Shown: positions 18,541 to 29,500, counted from the first letter of the stretch. The stretch: 64,000 nt of DNA from Symploca sp. SIO2E9 (GCA_010692645.1 JAAHGS010000010.1:66001-130000); one strand, 5' to 3'. Made by a program: numbers and translations. The notes: generated from the letters alone by a model not told the origin.

Positions 18541-19989
18541 ATGACCCTTTCTTTCCAAAGCCTAGGATTGTCAGAAGCTCGCGCCAATCAACTTGAAGAA
18601 ATAGGCTTCACAACACCTACACCTATTCAAGCTCAAGCAATCCCTGAACTGCTCAGTGGGCGTGATGTAGTTGGTCAATCTCAAACCGGAACCGGTAAAA
18701 CAGCGGCTTTCTCTTTGCCAATGTTAGAGAAGATTGAGATTGGTAACCGCGCAGTACAAGCGCTGATTCTAACGCCGACAAGGGAGTTGGCTTCTCAAGT
18801 TAATCAGGCAATTCGTGACTTCAATGGTGACCGCCGCTTGGGTATCCTTACAGTCTGCGGTGGTCAATCGATGGAGCGGCAAATTCGCAGCTTGCAGCGG
18901 GGTACTCAAGTTGTAGTCGGTACTCCTGGACGAGTAATTGATTTGCTTGATCGAGGCGAACTCAAGCTTGATCAAGTCAGATGGGTGGTGCTAGATGAAG
19001 CCGATGAAATGCTGAGCATGGGCTTTATCGATGACGTTAAGAGAATCCTTCAGCAGGCACCCACAGAGCGCCAGACTGCTTGTTTTTCTGCTACCATGCC
19101 CCGAGCCATCAGGGATTTAATCAACAAATTCCTGAAATCGCCAACCACAGTCACAGTTAAGCAAGAAAAAGCGGCACCGTCGAGGATTGAGCAGCGGGCC
19201 TACATGGTACCCCGTGGCTGCTTGAAGACTAAAGCTCTACATCCGATTCTGGCACTTGAAGACCCAGAAGCTGCAATCATTTTCGTGCGCACCCGTAAGG
19301 CAGCAGCAGAACTGACCAATCAATTACAAGCAGCTGGTCACAGTGTCGATGAGTACCATGGTGATCTCAGTCAATCCCAGCGGGAGCGCTTACTATCGCG
19401 GTTTCGTCAGGGTCAGGTGCGCTGGGTAGTAGCAACAGATATTGCGGCGCGAGGTCTAGATGTCGATCACCTCACCCATGTGATTAATTACGACCTGCCA
19501 GATCAAATTGAAAGCTACATTCACCGTATTGGTCGTACAGGTCGCGCTGGCAAGACAGGGACAGCAATTTCACTGATTCAACCCTTTGAGCGGCGCAAAC
19601 TGCGCCTAATTGAGCGCCACGTAAGGCAAAATTTGGAAATATCCAGAATTCCTACGCGAGCTCAGATTGAGGCGCAGCGTCTCGAAAAACTAGAGGAGCA
19701 GTTGCGTCAAGCTCTAGCAGGTGAGCGCATGGCTTCCTTCCTACCAGTAGTGCGAGACCTTGACGAGGAGTATGACCCCCACGCAATTGCTGCTGCTGCA
19801 CTGCAAATGGTCTACGACCAAACTCAACCAGCTTGGAATGCACCGGACTTTGAGTACAGTGTAGAACGACCAAAACTTAGCAAGCGCCGTCGGTTCGACA
19901 AAAATGAATCTGGCAGCAACAAGCCGCGTAGCGAAAGACCGAGAATTGACAAGCCTCAAAAGCCTGCGATTCAGAACCAGTCAAGCTAA
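18541..19989 (+). CDS. DEAD-box ATP-dependent RNA helicase
   Basis: 482 aa with the full motif set: Q-motif region (FTTPTPIQAQAIP), motif I SQTGTGKT, Ia PTRELA, GTPGR, motif II DEAD, motif III SAT, and motif VI HRIGRTGRAG. The C-terminal extension is basic and rich in Arg, Lys and Ser (PKLSKRRRFDKNESG). The layout matches cyanobacterial CrhR/DeaD-type helicases, which unwind RNA duplexes during ribosome assembly and translation and are often induced by cold or redox change. The ATG at 18541 starts the conserved sequence. Assignment to CrhR specifically is likely but not proven here. Confidence 0.93.
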   Translation: MTLSFQSLGLSEARANQLEEIGFTTPTPIQAQAIPELLSGRDVVGQSQTGTGKTAAFSLPMLEKIEIGNRAVQALILTPTRELASQVNQAIRDFNGDRRLGILTVCGGQSMERQIRSLQRGTQVVVGTPGRVIDLLDRGELKLDQVRWVVLDEADEMLSMGFIDDVKRILQQAPTERQTACFSATMPRAIRDLINKFLKSPTTVTVKQEKAAPSRIEQRAYMVPRGCLKTKALHPILALEDPEAAIIFVRTRKAAAELTNQLQAAGHSVDEYHGDLSQSQRERLLSRFRQGQVRWVVATDIAARGLDVDHLTHVINYDLPDQIESYIHRIGRTGRAGKTGTAISLIQPFERRKLRLIERHVRQNLEISRIPTRAQIEAQRLEKLEEQLRQALAGERMASFLPVVRDLDEEYDPHAIAAAALQMVYDQTQPAWNAPDFEYSVERPKLSKRRRFDKNESGSNKPRSERPRIDKPQKPAIQNQSS

Positions 19990-20027
19990 ACTTAATGATG
20001 CACTTGGCTATTAAGAACTGACGAAAA

Positions 20028-21149
20028 GTGGCTTCAACCTTGCCTGCTGCCAATCACCCTCAATCTGGGGACACCGCTCTCAAACCTCACCACTGGTCTG
20101 GTTTGATCGAGGCTTATCGCCCCTATTTACCGGTAACTGATTCCACCCCGGTAGTAACCCTACTGGAGGGCAACACCCCCCTGATCCCTGTTCCAACCAT
20201 CTCTGGGTTAATCGGTTCAGGAGTAAAGGTGTTAGTGAAATACGATGGTCTCAACCCTACCGGCAGCTTCAAAGACCGAGGGATGACTATGGCAATTTCT
20301 AAAGCCAAGGAGGCAGGGGCTAAAGCCGTTATCTGCGCTAGCACTGGCAACACCTCGGCCTCGGCAGCCGCCTATGCCCGTCGTGGCGGGATGCAAGCAT
20401 TTGTGATCATCCCCGACGGTTATGTGGCATTGGGTAAATTAGCACAGGCGTTGCTTTACGGCGCTCAAGTACTGGCAATTGAGGGCAATTTTGATACTTG
20501 CCTAGAAATTGTTCGGGAAATGGCTCAAAATTATCCCGTCACTCTAGTCAATTCAGTTAATCCATATCGCTTAGAAGGTCAAAAAACAGGGGCTTTTGAA
20601 ATAGTTGACTCTCTAGGCGATGCTCCTGATTGGCTCTGCATTCCGGTAGGTAATGCTGGCAATATTACCGCCTACTGGATGGGATTTTGCCAGTACCACC
20701 AGCAACAAAAATGTACTCGCTTACCCCGAATGATGGGATTTCAGGCAGCTGGGGCATCTCCCCTAGTCCTCGGCAAAGTTTTCCCTGATCCTGAAACCGT
20801 GGCGACGGCAATTCGGATTGGCAACCCAGCTAGTTGGGAAAAGGCAGTCGCGGTTCAGCAATCGAGTCAGGGAAAATTTACCAGTGTTACTGATCCTGAA
20901 ATCCTCGATGCCTATCGCTTACTAGCATCTCAAGAAGGAATTTTCTGTGAACCAGCTAGTGCTGCATCTGTGGCTGGTTTGTTGAAAGTAAAAGACCAGA
21001 TACCTGCAGGAGCAACGGTAGTTTGCGTTCTTACTGGCAATGGTCTTAAAGACCCAGATACCGCAATCGAGCACAGCAATAACCAATTTAAGCAAGGCAT
21101 AGCACCGACGACAGCAGCAGTGGCTAAGGCAATGAGGTTAGAAGATTAA
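20028..21149 (+). CDS. thrC: Threonine synthase
   Basis: 373 aa, a fold-type II PLP enzyme. The PLP lysine is in [11 protein letters not shown], and the phosphate-binding and substrate loops ([32 protein letters not shown]) are intact. ThrC converts O-phosphohomoserine to threonine in the final step of threonine synthesis. The GTG at 20028 is taken as start; the first 25 residues are variable and the match begins at [14 protein letters not shown]. No other thr genes are nearby. Confidence 0.94.
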   Translation: MASTLPAANHPQSGDTALKPHHWSGLIEAYRPYLPVTDSTPVVTLLEGNTPLIPVPTISGLIGSGVKVLVKYDGLNPTGSFKDRGMTMAISKAKEAGAKAVICASTGNTSASAAAYARRGGMQAFVIIPDGYVALGKLAQALLYGAQVLAIEGNFDTCLEIVREMAQNYPVTLVNSVNPYRLEGQKTGAFEIVDSLGDAPDWLCIPVGNAGNITAYWMGFCQYHQQQKCTRLPRMMGFQAAGASPLVLGKVFPDPETVATAIRIGNPASWEKAVAVQQSSQGKFTSVTDPEILDAYRLLASQEGIFCEPASAASVAGLLKVKDQIPAGATVVCVLTGNGLKDPDTAIEHSNNQFKQGIAPTTAAVAKAMRLED

Positions 21150-21174
21150 TATTTTATTAACAAATAGAGCAAGT

Positions 21175-21657
21175 TTAGTTGAGCTTATTGCTAATTTTTT
21201 TATTGATCTGACTACTGCCGCTGTTTTTGGAAAGCTGCTCAATAGTATCACCAATAACAGCAGTTAGGTTTTTACGGGTTTGGGCATGTTGATTCTGCTC
21301 AGCCTTCAAAGCCTTAGTCAGACCTTCCCGTTCTAATATTACCTCGATTAGCTTTGTTCTCAGTTCCTCTATACTTTGAATTTGTGCAACTTCGTACTCA
21401 ATCGCAGAGTTCCCTGGAAGACTATCCGATGTTAGTTGAGTTCTCTCCCCTTGCAGTTGCTGAATTTGGGCCTGAAGTGTTTCGATTTGTTGTTGAGCCA
21501 GTCGCATTTGGGTCCGTCGCTGCTGGGCTTCGGTATTATATAATCGACGCCAGTTAGCTGCACTTTCATCTGCCGCCTGCCTAGAATTAATACTATCTGT
21601 CAGTTGTTGCCTCAGCGCTTTGATTTGAGCTAACCACTCAGTAACATCGTTGCTCAT
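21175..21657 (-). CDS. Coiled-coil hypothetical protein
   Basis: 160 aa, almost entirely heptad-patterned helix with high Gln, Leu and Ala (for example RLAQQQIETLQAQIQQLQ). No membrane segment or signal peptide. Similar coiled-coil proteins lie near the RuBisCO genes in other cyanobacteria, but the function is unknown. It is on the rbc strand, separated from rbcS by a 222-bp gap that contains repeats and a hairpin, so it is probably not part of the rbc transcript. Confidence 0.7.
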   Translation of the reverse strand: MSNDVTEWLAQIKALRQQLTDSINSRQAADESAANWRRLYNTEAQQRRTQMRLAQQQIETLQAQIQQLQGERTQLTSDSLPGNSAIEYEVAQIQSIEELRTKLIEVILEREGLTKALKAEQNQHAQTRKNLTAVIGDTIEQLSKNSGSSQINKKISNKLN

Positions 21658-21730
21658 TGGGAATTTTCCTTATTAGGGAACTCCAAGAAATAAATTATCC
21701 AATTTACTTGGAAATATGACCATTAGAATC

Positions 21731-21763
21731 TTCTCCCCCTCTCCCCATCTCCCCATCTCCCCT
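21731..21763. repeat. CTCCCCAT heptamer-type repeat
   Basis: Short array of CTCCCCATCTCCCC units between the coiled-coil gene and rbcS. Related to the larger arrays at 24618, 25885 and 30190. Confidence 0.6.
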
Positions 21764-21815
21764 CGATGGGATATTTTTTTATTTGGAAGTCCCTTAGGCA
21801 GTGATTATCACGCCA

Positions 21816-21842
21816 GGAGAGGTAGCAATAACTACCCCTCCC
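21816..21842 (-). terminator. Hairpin downstream of rbcS
   Basis: GGAGAGGTAG pairs with CTACCCCTCC around a six-base loop, about 40 bp after the rbcS stop codon. No clear T-run follows on the minus strand, so this may be a processing or stability hairpin rather than a classical intrinsic terminator. Confidence 0.4.
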
Positions 21843-21879
21843 CTGAATTCCATTTCAGGAAGTTTCAGCTAAAAAGTGC

Positions 21880-22224
21880 TTAGTATCGACCACGGCTGCC
21901 AGCACCTGGCTTGTGAACAATGAAGCTCAGAACCTGACACTGCTTGACATTATCAAAACCAACGACGCGGATGAAGCAGTCGCGGTAGTCAAGACGGCAC
22001 TCATCAACTTCAGCCAAAACTTCTTTGGGTGAACGAGCATGGAATAAAGGCAGTTTCCACAGAGTCCAGTAATACTGCTCAGGTTCAGAAGATTCATTGA
22101 ATTCGATCGCTGGGATGTAACCCTGATCCAAAATGTACTCGACTTGTCGAATAATCTGCCCATCGTCGAGCGGTGGCAAATAGGAAAGGGTTTCGTAACG
22201 GCGCTCTTTAGGTAGAGTTTGCAT
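21880..22224 (-). CDS. rbcS: RuBisCO small subunit (form IB)
   Basis: 114 aa, normal length for a cyanobacterial small subunit. Family marks are [15 protein letters not shown] at the N-terminus, [11 protein letters not shown] and [12 protein letters not shown]. Eight copies cap the L8 core of the hexadecameric carboxylase in carboxysomes. It is the third gene of rbcL-rbcX-rbcS, 38 bp after rbcX. Confidence 0.97.
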   Translation of the reverse strand: MQTLPKERRYETLSYLPPLDDGQIIRQVEYILDQGYIPAIEFNESSEPEQYYWTLWKLPLFHARSPKEVLAEVDECRLDYRDCFIRVVGFDNVKQCQVLSFIVHKPGAGSRGRY

Positions 22225-22262
22225 TGGATAAGACTCGCGTGTTGAATTATCAGTATATGTAG

Positions 22263-22661
22263 CTAAATCGGCTCGTTATCCGAGTCAGCTTGTTGCTCTG
22301 GATGGTTAGGAGGATCAGAAATTGTGAGTTGCGTGATCCGCTCAAGATGCTGTCGCCGATGTTCCATATTCGACTTCTGAATGTTAGCGCGAACCATTTC
22401 TGGTAAAAAGTCTGCCACTTCCTCCGCCAGATGCTGCCGCACGGTCATCAGCCGAAAAGCTAAATCTTGCTTAGCCCGGAGCAATTCCTCAAGGTAGGCA
22501 TCTCCATCTTGGATGCTGTGTTTTGAGGAAAAGGAATGCAGCCAGAGCGCTTGGGGAGGGTCAGTTTCACCCAATTGATCCAGAATTATCCGCAGTGCTT
22601 GATAGGTCATGTAGCTAGTCAGCACCTTGGCTGTGTCTTTCGCAACTCTTTTGAGATCCAT
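22263..22661 (-). CDS. rbcX: RuBisCO assembly chaperone RbcX
   Basis: 132 aa from the start [18 protein letters not shown]. The reading frame extends 21 codons further upstream, but those residues are not conserved. RbcX is a helical homodimer that clamps the C-terminal EIKFEF peptide of RbcL to promote L8 assembly. The target peptide is present in the neighbouring RbcL ([12 protein letters not shown]). The rbcL stop is about 76 bp upstream of this start, and rbcS follows. Confidence 0.95.
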   Translation of the reverse strand: MDLKRVAKDTAKVLTSYMTYQALRIILDQLGETDPPQALWLHSFSSKHSIQDGDAYLEELLRAKQDLAFRLMTVRQHLAEEVADFLPEMVRANIQKSNMEHRRQHLERITQLTISDPPNHPEQQADSDNEPI

Positions 22662-22737
22662 GTTTGAAGCCAGTCTGTTGAAGTGGGAAGTCTGAAGCAT
22701 GAAGTTTGAATCTTCAAACTTCACACCTCACCAGTGA

Positions 22738-24168
22738 TCAGACTGTATCCATTGCCTCGAATTCGAACTTGATTTCCTTCCACAGTTCACAAGCAACAGC
22801 CAACTCAGGACTCCACTTACAAGCTTCGCGGATGACGTCGCCACCCTCACGCATCAAATTGCGACCTTCATTACGAGCTTGGATACAAGCTTCCAGAGCA
22901 ACCCGATTAGCAGTTGCGCCAGGAGCATTGCCCCAGGGGTGACCTAGAGTACCACCACCAAATTGAAGGCAGGAATCATCGCCAAAAATCTCCACCAAGG
23001 CTGGCATATGCCAAACGTGAATACCGCCAGAAGCTACTGGCATAACCCCAGGCATGGAAGCCCAATCTTGAGTGAAGTAAATACCCCGTTCACGGTCTTG
23101 CTCAATGTGGTCTTCCCGCATCAAGTCTACAAAACCCATGGTGATGCCTTTTTCACCTTCGAGTTTACCTACAACAGTACCAGAGTGGAGGTGGTCTCCG
23201 CCGGACATGCGCAAGCACTTAGCTAGTACCCGGAAGTGGATGCCGTGGTTCTTCTGACGGTCAATTACCGCGTGCATTGCCCGGTGGATGTGCATCAAAA
23301 TGCCATTGTTCCGGCACCACTTAGCAAGGGTGGTGTTGGCAGTGAAGCCACCGGTGAGGTAGTCATGCATGAGGATGGGCATGTTGAGTTCTTTAACAAA
23401 CTCAGCCCGTTGGATCATTTCTTCACAGGTGGGAGCAGTAACGTTTAGGTAGTGACCTTTGATTTCACCAGTTTCTGCTTGAGCCTTGTGGATTGCATCA
23501 GCAACAAACAAGAAGCGATCGCGCCAGCGCATAAAGGGCTGGGAGTTAATGTTTTCGTCGTCTTTGGTGAAGTCTAGACCACCGCGCAGACACTCGTAAA
23601 CTGCACGACCGTAGTTCTTTGCTGACAGACCTAGCTTGGGCTTAATTGTACAACCGAGCAGAGGACGTCCATACTTGTTGAGCTTATCACGCTCTACAGT
23701 AATTCCGTGAGGTGGTCCCTGGAATGTTTTGAGGTAAGCGATGGGAACCCGCAGGTCTTCTAAACGTAGGGCACGGAGGGCTTTGAAACCAAACACGTTC
23801 CCCACAATTGAGGTCAGCATGTTGGTGACAGAGCCTTCTTCAAACAGATCCAAGGGGTAAGCAACAAAGCAGATGTACTGGTTGTCTTCCCCACGGACTG
23901 GTTCGATATCATAGCAGCGACCTTTGTAGCGGTCGAGGTCAGTCAGCAGGTCTGTCCAAACAGTTGTCCAGGTACCAGTGGAAGACTCAGCTGCTACAGC
24001 AGCGCCAGCTTCTTCGGGAGGAACTCCAGGCTGCGGTGTCATGCGGAAAGCAGCCAGAATATCTGTATCTTTAGGGGTGTAATCCGGAGTGTAATAAGTT
24101 AATTTATAATCCTTTACCCCGGCCTCGTACCCAGCTTTCGTCTGAGTCCTGGTTGATGAGTAAGACAT
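22738..24168 (-). CDS. rbcL: RuBisCO large subunit (form IB)
   Basis: 476 aa, full length. The active-site lysine region TIKPKLGLS, the carbamylated lysine in [11 protein letters not shown], and loop 6 [10 protein letters not shown] are all intact. The RbcX-binding tail EIKFEF is present. It catalyses carboxylation of ribulose-1,5-bisphosphate. The start is preceded by an AAGGAAGG ribosome site. It is the first gene of the minus-strand rbcL-rbcX-rbcS unit, with a gap of about 590 bp upstream that should carry its promoter and a long leader. Confidence 0.98.
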   Translation of the reverse strand: MSYSSTRTQTKAGYEAGVKDYKLTYYTPDYTPKDTDILAAFRMTPQPGVPPEEAGAAVAAESSTGTWTTVWTDLLTDLDRYKGRCYDIEPVRGEDNQYICFVAYPLDLFEEGSVTNMLTSIVGNVFGFKALRALRLEDLRVPIAYLKTFQGPPHGITVERDKLNKYGRPLLGCTIKPKLGLSAKNYGRAVYECLRGGLDFTKDDENINSQPFMRWRDRFLFVADAIHKAQAETGEIKGHYLNVTAPTCEEMIQRAEFVKELNMPILMHDYLTGGFTANTTLAKWCRNNGILMHIHRAMHAVIDRQKNHGIHFRVLAKCLRMSGGDHLHSGTVVGKLEGEKGITMGFVDLMREDHIEQDRERGIYFTQDWASMPGVMPVASGGIHVWHMPALVEIFGDDSCLQFGGGTLGHPWGNAPGATANRVALEACIQARNEGRNLMREGGDVIREACKWSPELAVACELWKEIKFEFEAMDTV

Positions 24169-24757
24169 GCTTTCCTTCCTTGGAAACTACTGAATGTTGC
24201 GACGGTTTAAGTCGATGTTCTCTGTTGTAGATTTTGCTCTGAATTCTCAAAACTAAAATCTTTTGTAAAGACTTGAAATTTAGCCTTTTTTGGGGGCAAC
24301 ATCACACCCAAAACTCCCATGACGTTAATTGTCCATGGGACTACCTCTCCATTAATATTTATCCGCGAAAACTATCAGCATAAGAAAGTTTTGCCGATCA
24401 AAAGAGCGGCTGAGGTAATTCCTTGGATTTCTTAATCTTTTTGAAATATACCAGGAATGTAATAAGTTAAACGCAAAAAAATCTTTAGTTATATATAAGT
24501 TCCATTTATGAAGGCAAAGAATTACAACTTTTTATTACAGTTGATTGCAAGGTCGGAGTCTGTAGGGTTTGAGAGTATTGAAGTTCTCTCTTTTTCTAAG
24601 GGTAAGCTTTATATATAGAGGGGGATGGGGAGAGGGAGAGGGGGAGATGGGGAGAGGGGGAGATGGGGAGATGGGGAGATGATGTTAGAGTTTTCCTAAA
24701 ACGGTCGAAAGTGCAATACCAGATGCATAACAGCTTAAAAGTATAGGGAGAGTCTTG
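24169..24757. promoter_or_regulatory. Divergent control region between rbcL and the propeller gene
   Basis: This 589-bp region must hold the promoters for rbcL (leftward) and the propeller protein (rightward). An inverted repeat TCCCATG-N12-CATGGGA lies at about 24317-24342, within 180 bp of rbcL, and is a candidate operator or leader hairpin. A heptamer array occupies 24618-24681. The rest is AT-rich. No promoter elements were located with confidence. Confidence 0.4.
24618..24681. repeat. GGGGAGA/GGGGAGAT tandem array
   Basis: Purine-rich units of seven bases (GGGGAGA with T variants) repeated about nine times. This is a short tandemly repeated repetitive sequence of the kind first described in heterocystous cyanobacteria. 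Confidence 0.7.
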
Positions 24758-25879
24758 ATGGGGTTTTGTAGCATCCGTACCCAGATCAGTATTGCCATCG
24801 GTGCGCTATTGCTATGGTGGAACTTGCCGATATTAAAAGTAAGGCAAAAGACGCTAGTGCCAGTATCTACCAGTCAAGTTCTGGCACAAAATTACATTGA
24901 CCAAGAATTTTCAACCCCTATCTATAAACCTAACCCACCACCACCAGGAAACAAGCCCTTGCCTCAGGAACGTTTGCGGCGAGAGAATCAACCTCTGCCC
25001 AGAGATTTTCGGGTCAGTGCTTTGCAGCCAGACTACACTGGTGATCTCTGGGTGGGATCATGGCTGGGGTTAGCCAGAATTAATCCTAATACTGGACGTC
25101 TGTTGACTCGCATTGGTTTGCCTAACTACACTGTCGGCGCTTTAGCCCAAGACCGAGTCGGACGAATTTGGGTAGGAACCTACGAGGGTTTGTTGCGTAT
25201 AGACCCCCGCACTAATGAAATTACTGCTCAAAACTTTACTATACCATCTAAGCGAGTTTTGTCGCTGTTGATTGATCGTCGAGGCTTTCTTTGGGTGGGT
25301 AGCGATCGCGGTCTTTCTATGATCAGTCCGGATCAAGGGTTATTGATGACTACATTACAAGAATTACCTGGTGTTAGTGCTAATACTCTTGCCTTGGATA
25401 ATGAAGGTCAGTTATGGGTTGGAACTTTAGAGGGTCTGGTGCAAGTGGATACTGCCAGTGCTTTTATCATTGGTCGTATGAAGAATTCCTCTGTCACTAC
25501 GGTGCAAACTCTTACCTTTGACTCCCAAGGTCTGCTTTGGGCTGGCACCCCTAATAGTCTATTGGTTATTGACCCACAAACTCGCCAAGTACTGCGCTCT
25601 GTGACACCAATGAGAGGGCGTAATGTAACTTCTGTGCGCTTTGCCCAAGATGCTAATGTTTGGGTGGGTACTGATGATGGTTTATTTAAGTTAAAAGCTG
25701 ACAGCGGAGCGGTACTTGCTCAAATCCCAAATCTCCCTTCTAGCAGCATTTTGGCACTGTCTCCTGACACCGGGAATAAGCTTTGGGTGGGAACTACGGA
25801 AGGGCTTGCCTGGGTAAGTCAAACCAGTGGGCGTGTTAGGCCTCATTTGGCTTTTGTTAGAGAGGCACCGGATTTTTAA
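24758..25879 (+). CDS. Exported seven-bladed beta-propeller protein (two-component regulator propeller repeats)
   Basis: 373 aa from the ATG at 24758; the TTG one codon earlier is less likely given the GGGAGAG ribosome site. A hydrophobic N-terminus (ISIAIGALLLWWNLPIL) acts as signal peptide or anchor. Seven blade-type repeats follow, each around (L/I/V)WVG(T/S)xxGL, at LWVGSWLGL, IWVGTYEGL, LWVGSDRGL, LWVGTLEGL, LWAGTPNSL, VWVGTDDGL and LWVGTTEGL. Seven copies make one closed propeller. These repeats are usually the sensor part of histidine kinases, but here they stand alone without kinase or response domains. It is divergent from rbcL. Ligand unknown. Confidence 0.88.
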   Translation: MGFCSIRTQISIAIGALLLWWNLPILKVRQKTLVPVSTSQVLAQNYIDQEFSTPIYKPNPPPPGNKPLPQERLRRENQPLPRDFRVSALQPDYTGDLWVGSWLGLARINPNTGRLLTRIGLPNYTVGALAQDRVGRIWVGTYEGLLRIDPRTNEITAQNFTIPSKRVLSLLIDRRGFLWVGSDRGLSMISPDQGLLMTTLQELPGVSANTLALDNEGQLWVGTLEGLVQVDTASAFIIGRMKNSSVTTVQTLTFDSQGLLWAGTPNSLLVIDPQTRQVLRSVTPMRGRNVTSVRFAQDANVWVGTDDGLFKLKADSGAVLAQIPNLPSSSILALSPDTGNKLWVGTTEGLAWVSQTSGRVRPHLAFVREAPDF

Positions 25880-25884
25880 GGAAG

Positions 25885-25976
25885 AGAGGGGGGGATGGGG
25901 GGAGGGGGAGATGGGGAGATGGGGGGATGGGGGGAGGGGGAGATGGGGAGATGGGGGGATGGGGGAGATGGGGAGA
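25885..25976. repeat. GGGGAGATGGGGGGA tandem array
   Basis: About 13 purine-rich seven-base units, right after the propeller gene stop codon and just before a MITE-like element. Same class as the array at 24618. Confidence 0.7.
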
Positions 25977-25983
25977 ACTAAAT

Positions 25984-26214
25984 AGGGCTTGCTGAATTAA
26001 TGTAAAAGGTATGCAAAACCAGGGTTTTGATCCTTTTTTAAAAGGCTTACAAGTGCAAGGTTATAGCGTCTAGAGGCTTAAAATTCTTGCACTTAATAGG
26101 AAAATCTCGGAGCTGATCATGGATAATCAAGCTTAGAACTATCGGCTTTTCCCTACTCCCTGCTCCCTTTTCCCTGCTCCCTCTCCTTACCACCAGACTT
26201 ATTCAGCAAACCCT
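25984..26214 (-). mobile_element. 231-bp MITE-like element, copy 2
   Basis: Inverted copy of the element at 1854-2082. The left end is AGGGCTTGCTGAATTAATGT. The right end is AGACTTATTCAGCAAACCCT. The direct repeat AAAT at both edges (25980-25983 and 26215-26218) is a candidate target duplication. No open frame. Confidence 0.7.
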
Positions 26215-26262
26215 AAATATTCCAATGAAAATTTATGGCTCTGTGGCGACTTTACTATCATC

Positions 26263-26566
26263 TAGTCTGGGCGACAAAAGAACGCCATCTAGATAAAAGT
26301 AGGTTGGGTAGAACGAAGTGAAACCCAACTAGTCCCCAGCATACATGTTGGGTTTCGTTACCTCAACCCAACCTACAAATACTCACATCGGCTAACAAAT
26401 GTTACAAAAACCGACAATAATTGAGTTTCAGTCCCCAGCATACTAGTCTGGGCGACAAAAGAACGCCATCTAGATAAAAGTAGGTTGGGTAGGACGAAGT
26501 GAAACCCAACTAGTTCCCAGCATACATGTTGGGTTTCGTTACCTCAACCCAACCTACAAATACTCA
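26263..26566. repeat. Tandemly duplicated GTAGGTTGGGT hairpin repeat
   Basis: A 123-bp block beginning TAGTCTGGGCGACAAAAG occurs at 26263-26385 and 26444-26566, period 181 bp. Each copy contains a long hairpin: GTAGGTTGGGTAGAACGAAG and GAAACCCAAC pair with GTTGGGTTTCGTT and CAACCCAACCTAC. The second copy includes the last codons and stop of the CHAT gene. A related hairpin lies at about 53620-53700. It probably also ends transcription. Confidence 0.75.
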
Positions 26567-29500
26567 AATAACCACTCATCCCCGACTATTTCCTCTAATT
26601 TTTCAACTAATCGCGGGATAAAATATTCAGGGTCATTCAATTGTTGCTGCACAATCCAAGTATCAAATGCTTCCTGTGTCTCAATTCCCTGGGCAACTGC
26701 TGCACCTGATAAAATCTGGACACTTTGCTCTTGCAATTCCTCTAACTGCGGATGTTGGGCACCGCGAGTGTGACATAAATAGACTGCAGTTGTACCCAAT
26801 AAGGCTTCCATCTCATCACCTTTAGGTACCATATCGTACATTGACCTAATAGTATCTACACTAGCTGTCAAAGGTATTTGCACCCGCAGACAAAGCCACA
26901 GGGCTTGAGCTAAGTAGATGATTCCTTTGGTTTCATCAGTAATGCCTAAGTTCTTTAATACCTGGCGTAAATTAATGTGAGCGCCGATTTGTGCGAGGAT
27001 TTGGGCTGCTTCTAAGTATAATTCTGACTGTTTGGTTTTATTGCCCCTTTTCCCTTCCAAGTAACCCATGTTGTGCAGGGTAGTGGCTTTGCCTTGCACA
27101 TCGTTGATGGATTCTTGGATTTGTAAAGATTGCTGATAAAGAGCGAGGGCATCTTCGAGCTCTCCCTGTTGGGCTTTTAAACCAGCGATGTTGTGCACGG
27201 TGGTGGCTTTGCCTCTGACATCGTTGATGGAATCTTCGATTTGTAAAGATTGCTGATAAAGAGCGAGGGCTTCTTCGAGCTCTCCCTGTTGGGCTTTTAA
27301 ATCAGCGATGGCGTGCAGGGTAGCAGCTTTGCCTCGCACATTGTTGATGGATTCTTCGATTTGTAAAGATTGCTGATAAAGAGCGAGGGCTTCTTCGAGC
27401 TCTCCCTGTTGGGCTTTTAAATCAGCGATGTTATGCACGGTAGCGGCTTTTTTTTGAACATTATCCTCTGGGCAAAATTCCAAAGCTGTTTGATAATGCC
27501 TCAGCGCCTCTGCCACAAAACCCAAAGTGTGTTCTGCCCTAGCAATAGTTCCCAAAATCCGGTAATCTTCCCCTAACTGAAGAATCTCCCTACATAATTC
27601 CAGCGCTTCCAGATAGCGGCTACTATTCACCCAATTAGTCGCGATAATATCCCCAACGGTAACGGAGATTTCTGGCTCTTGTGCCAACAGCGCTAACCTG
27701 ATAATTTCTCGCGCTTGTTCTTCGTTATAGGTATTTTCCCTATCTTCCCACCAAGTTTTATAAATACTCTGGGTAGCGACTTTCCTGGTGGTTTGCCATT
27801 CTTCCTTGGTTAATACCGATTGCAGCAAGGGTTCTAAAATCCTCGTCACGCGATATTCTGGCTGTTGCTGCTCGTAGGTTGTGGCAGATTCCACTAGACT
27901 AAGACTCACCAATTTTGGTAGGAAACCTAACCCTCTAAACCCCTTCCGTGAACAAAAATTTTCCTTATCTTCCCTCCTCGTAGGGGGGAAAGAGGGGGGT
28001 TGAGAAGAGGGAGCATTCAAAGTATCTCTTCTCCTAGGGGAAGAATTTAGCGGGGAGAGGTTCTCTATTATCTCTACCGTCACCGGTAACCAAAACACAC
28101 TCAACCGTGCTAAAAATTCCTTCTCTTGATCCTCTAACCCTGCCAAAAGCGCCTGAGCCAAAATATTCTCTCGAAACTTTAACTCTACCGCTTCCAACTG
28201 ACTCAATAACTCATCCCCAACTATCCCCGGTTGCTTCACCACATCTAACAACCACTTCAACAAACGGGGATTACCGTCAGCTATTCTAATTAACCTCTGT
28301 TGTTGTAACTTTTCCCTAACTCCCTCATCCAAATCTCGGACAATCTTATTAATATCCCCCTTCCCCATTGCAGCTAAGCTTTCCAAATGCAAGGAATGGG
28401 GAGGTAAAGTATCTTCTTTGAGATAGCGACAGGTAACAATTAACCGACTTTCAGCTTGATTTTCTGCCAAAGCTGCACACAGAGCCTCTAACACCCTGTA
28501 AGCTTCCACAGTCATCCGCAAACTACCATCTTCGATATCCTCTTGAGGAATATTCTGCTCAAAATCATCCAAAACCAATAACAAAGGCTGATTATAGTTA
28601 TCTTCAATAACATCAAAAAAGTTCTGTAATCGCCCCTGTAGAGAAATTCCCGGCTCATTCAATAACCCAGGCACATTAGCATAGCGTTGATATTTATTAG
28701 CAAGCTTATTTAATAAACCCACCTCATCGACAACACCAATTAACACCACTCGCTGAAAACTCTCCCGTTGCGACTGCACCCGAGTACATAACCGCGCTGC
28801 CAGAGAACTTTTACCTAAACCACCCATCCCAGCAATAAAAACACCAATATTATCGCTAGTTTCCTGCAATGCTTTTAAACATCTTTGTAAAGCGCGTCTA
28901 CGTCCAACAAATTCCCTCCGACTAGCAACCTTAACAAGATTATTTTCATCCAGAAATTCCGTTTCCGGTAGTGTAAATTTCAGCTTTTCCCGTTTTTTTG
29001 TTCTCAGTGGTGTTACCAGCTCCTCAATTGGGCGAGTATCCCGATAAATCCGCAACAAATGCCAATCCGAGCACTCCTGCTTAATCATCTCTAACTGTGC
29101 TGCTTTTACTGCATCCTCCACCGTCGCCCCCGTTGCCAAGGCCAGATAAAATGACTTGGCAGCAATAATACCAGTCCTATCAAAAACTGGACGCGCCCAA
29201 CCCAAAACCACACCTGCACCTGCTTTTACCAAAGCCTGCGCCATCGAGGGAACAGTACCTTGATTCGCTACTTGCCCAGTGTGACAGCCAGAAAGAAATA
29301 TTACCCTGGGGAAACGTTTTTTAAAAACCTTACCCAAATCTTCAGCAGTAGTTAATTCTACATTTCCCACCTCATCCTCAGTGATGAAACAAGGCGTATA
29401 ATCTTCTATTTTCTTAGCCTCGGGCAGCAAATAGCTATAATCTTTTTCCGTATAAATCACCCCATGCCCCGTGAGGTGAAACACATCAAAATAGTCTTCT

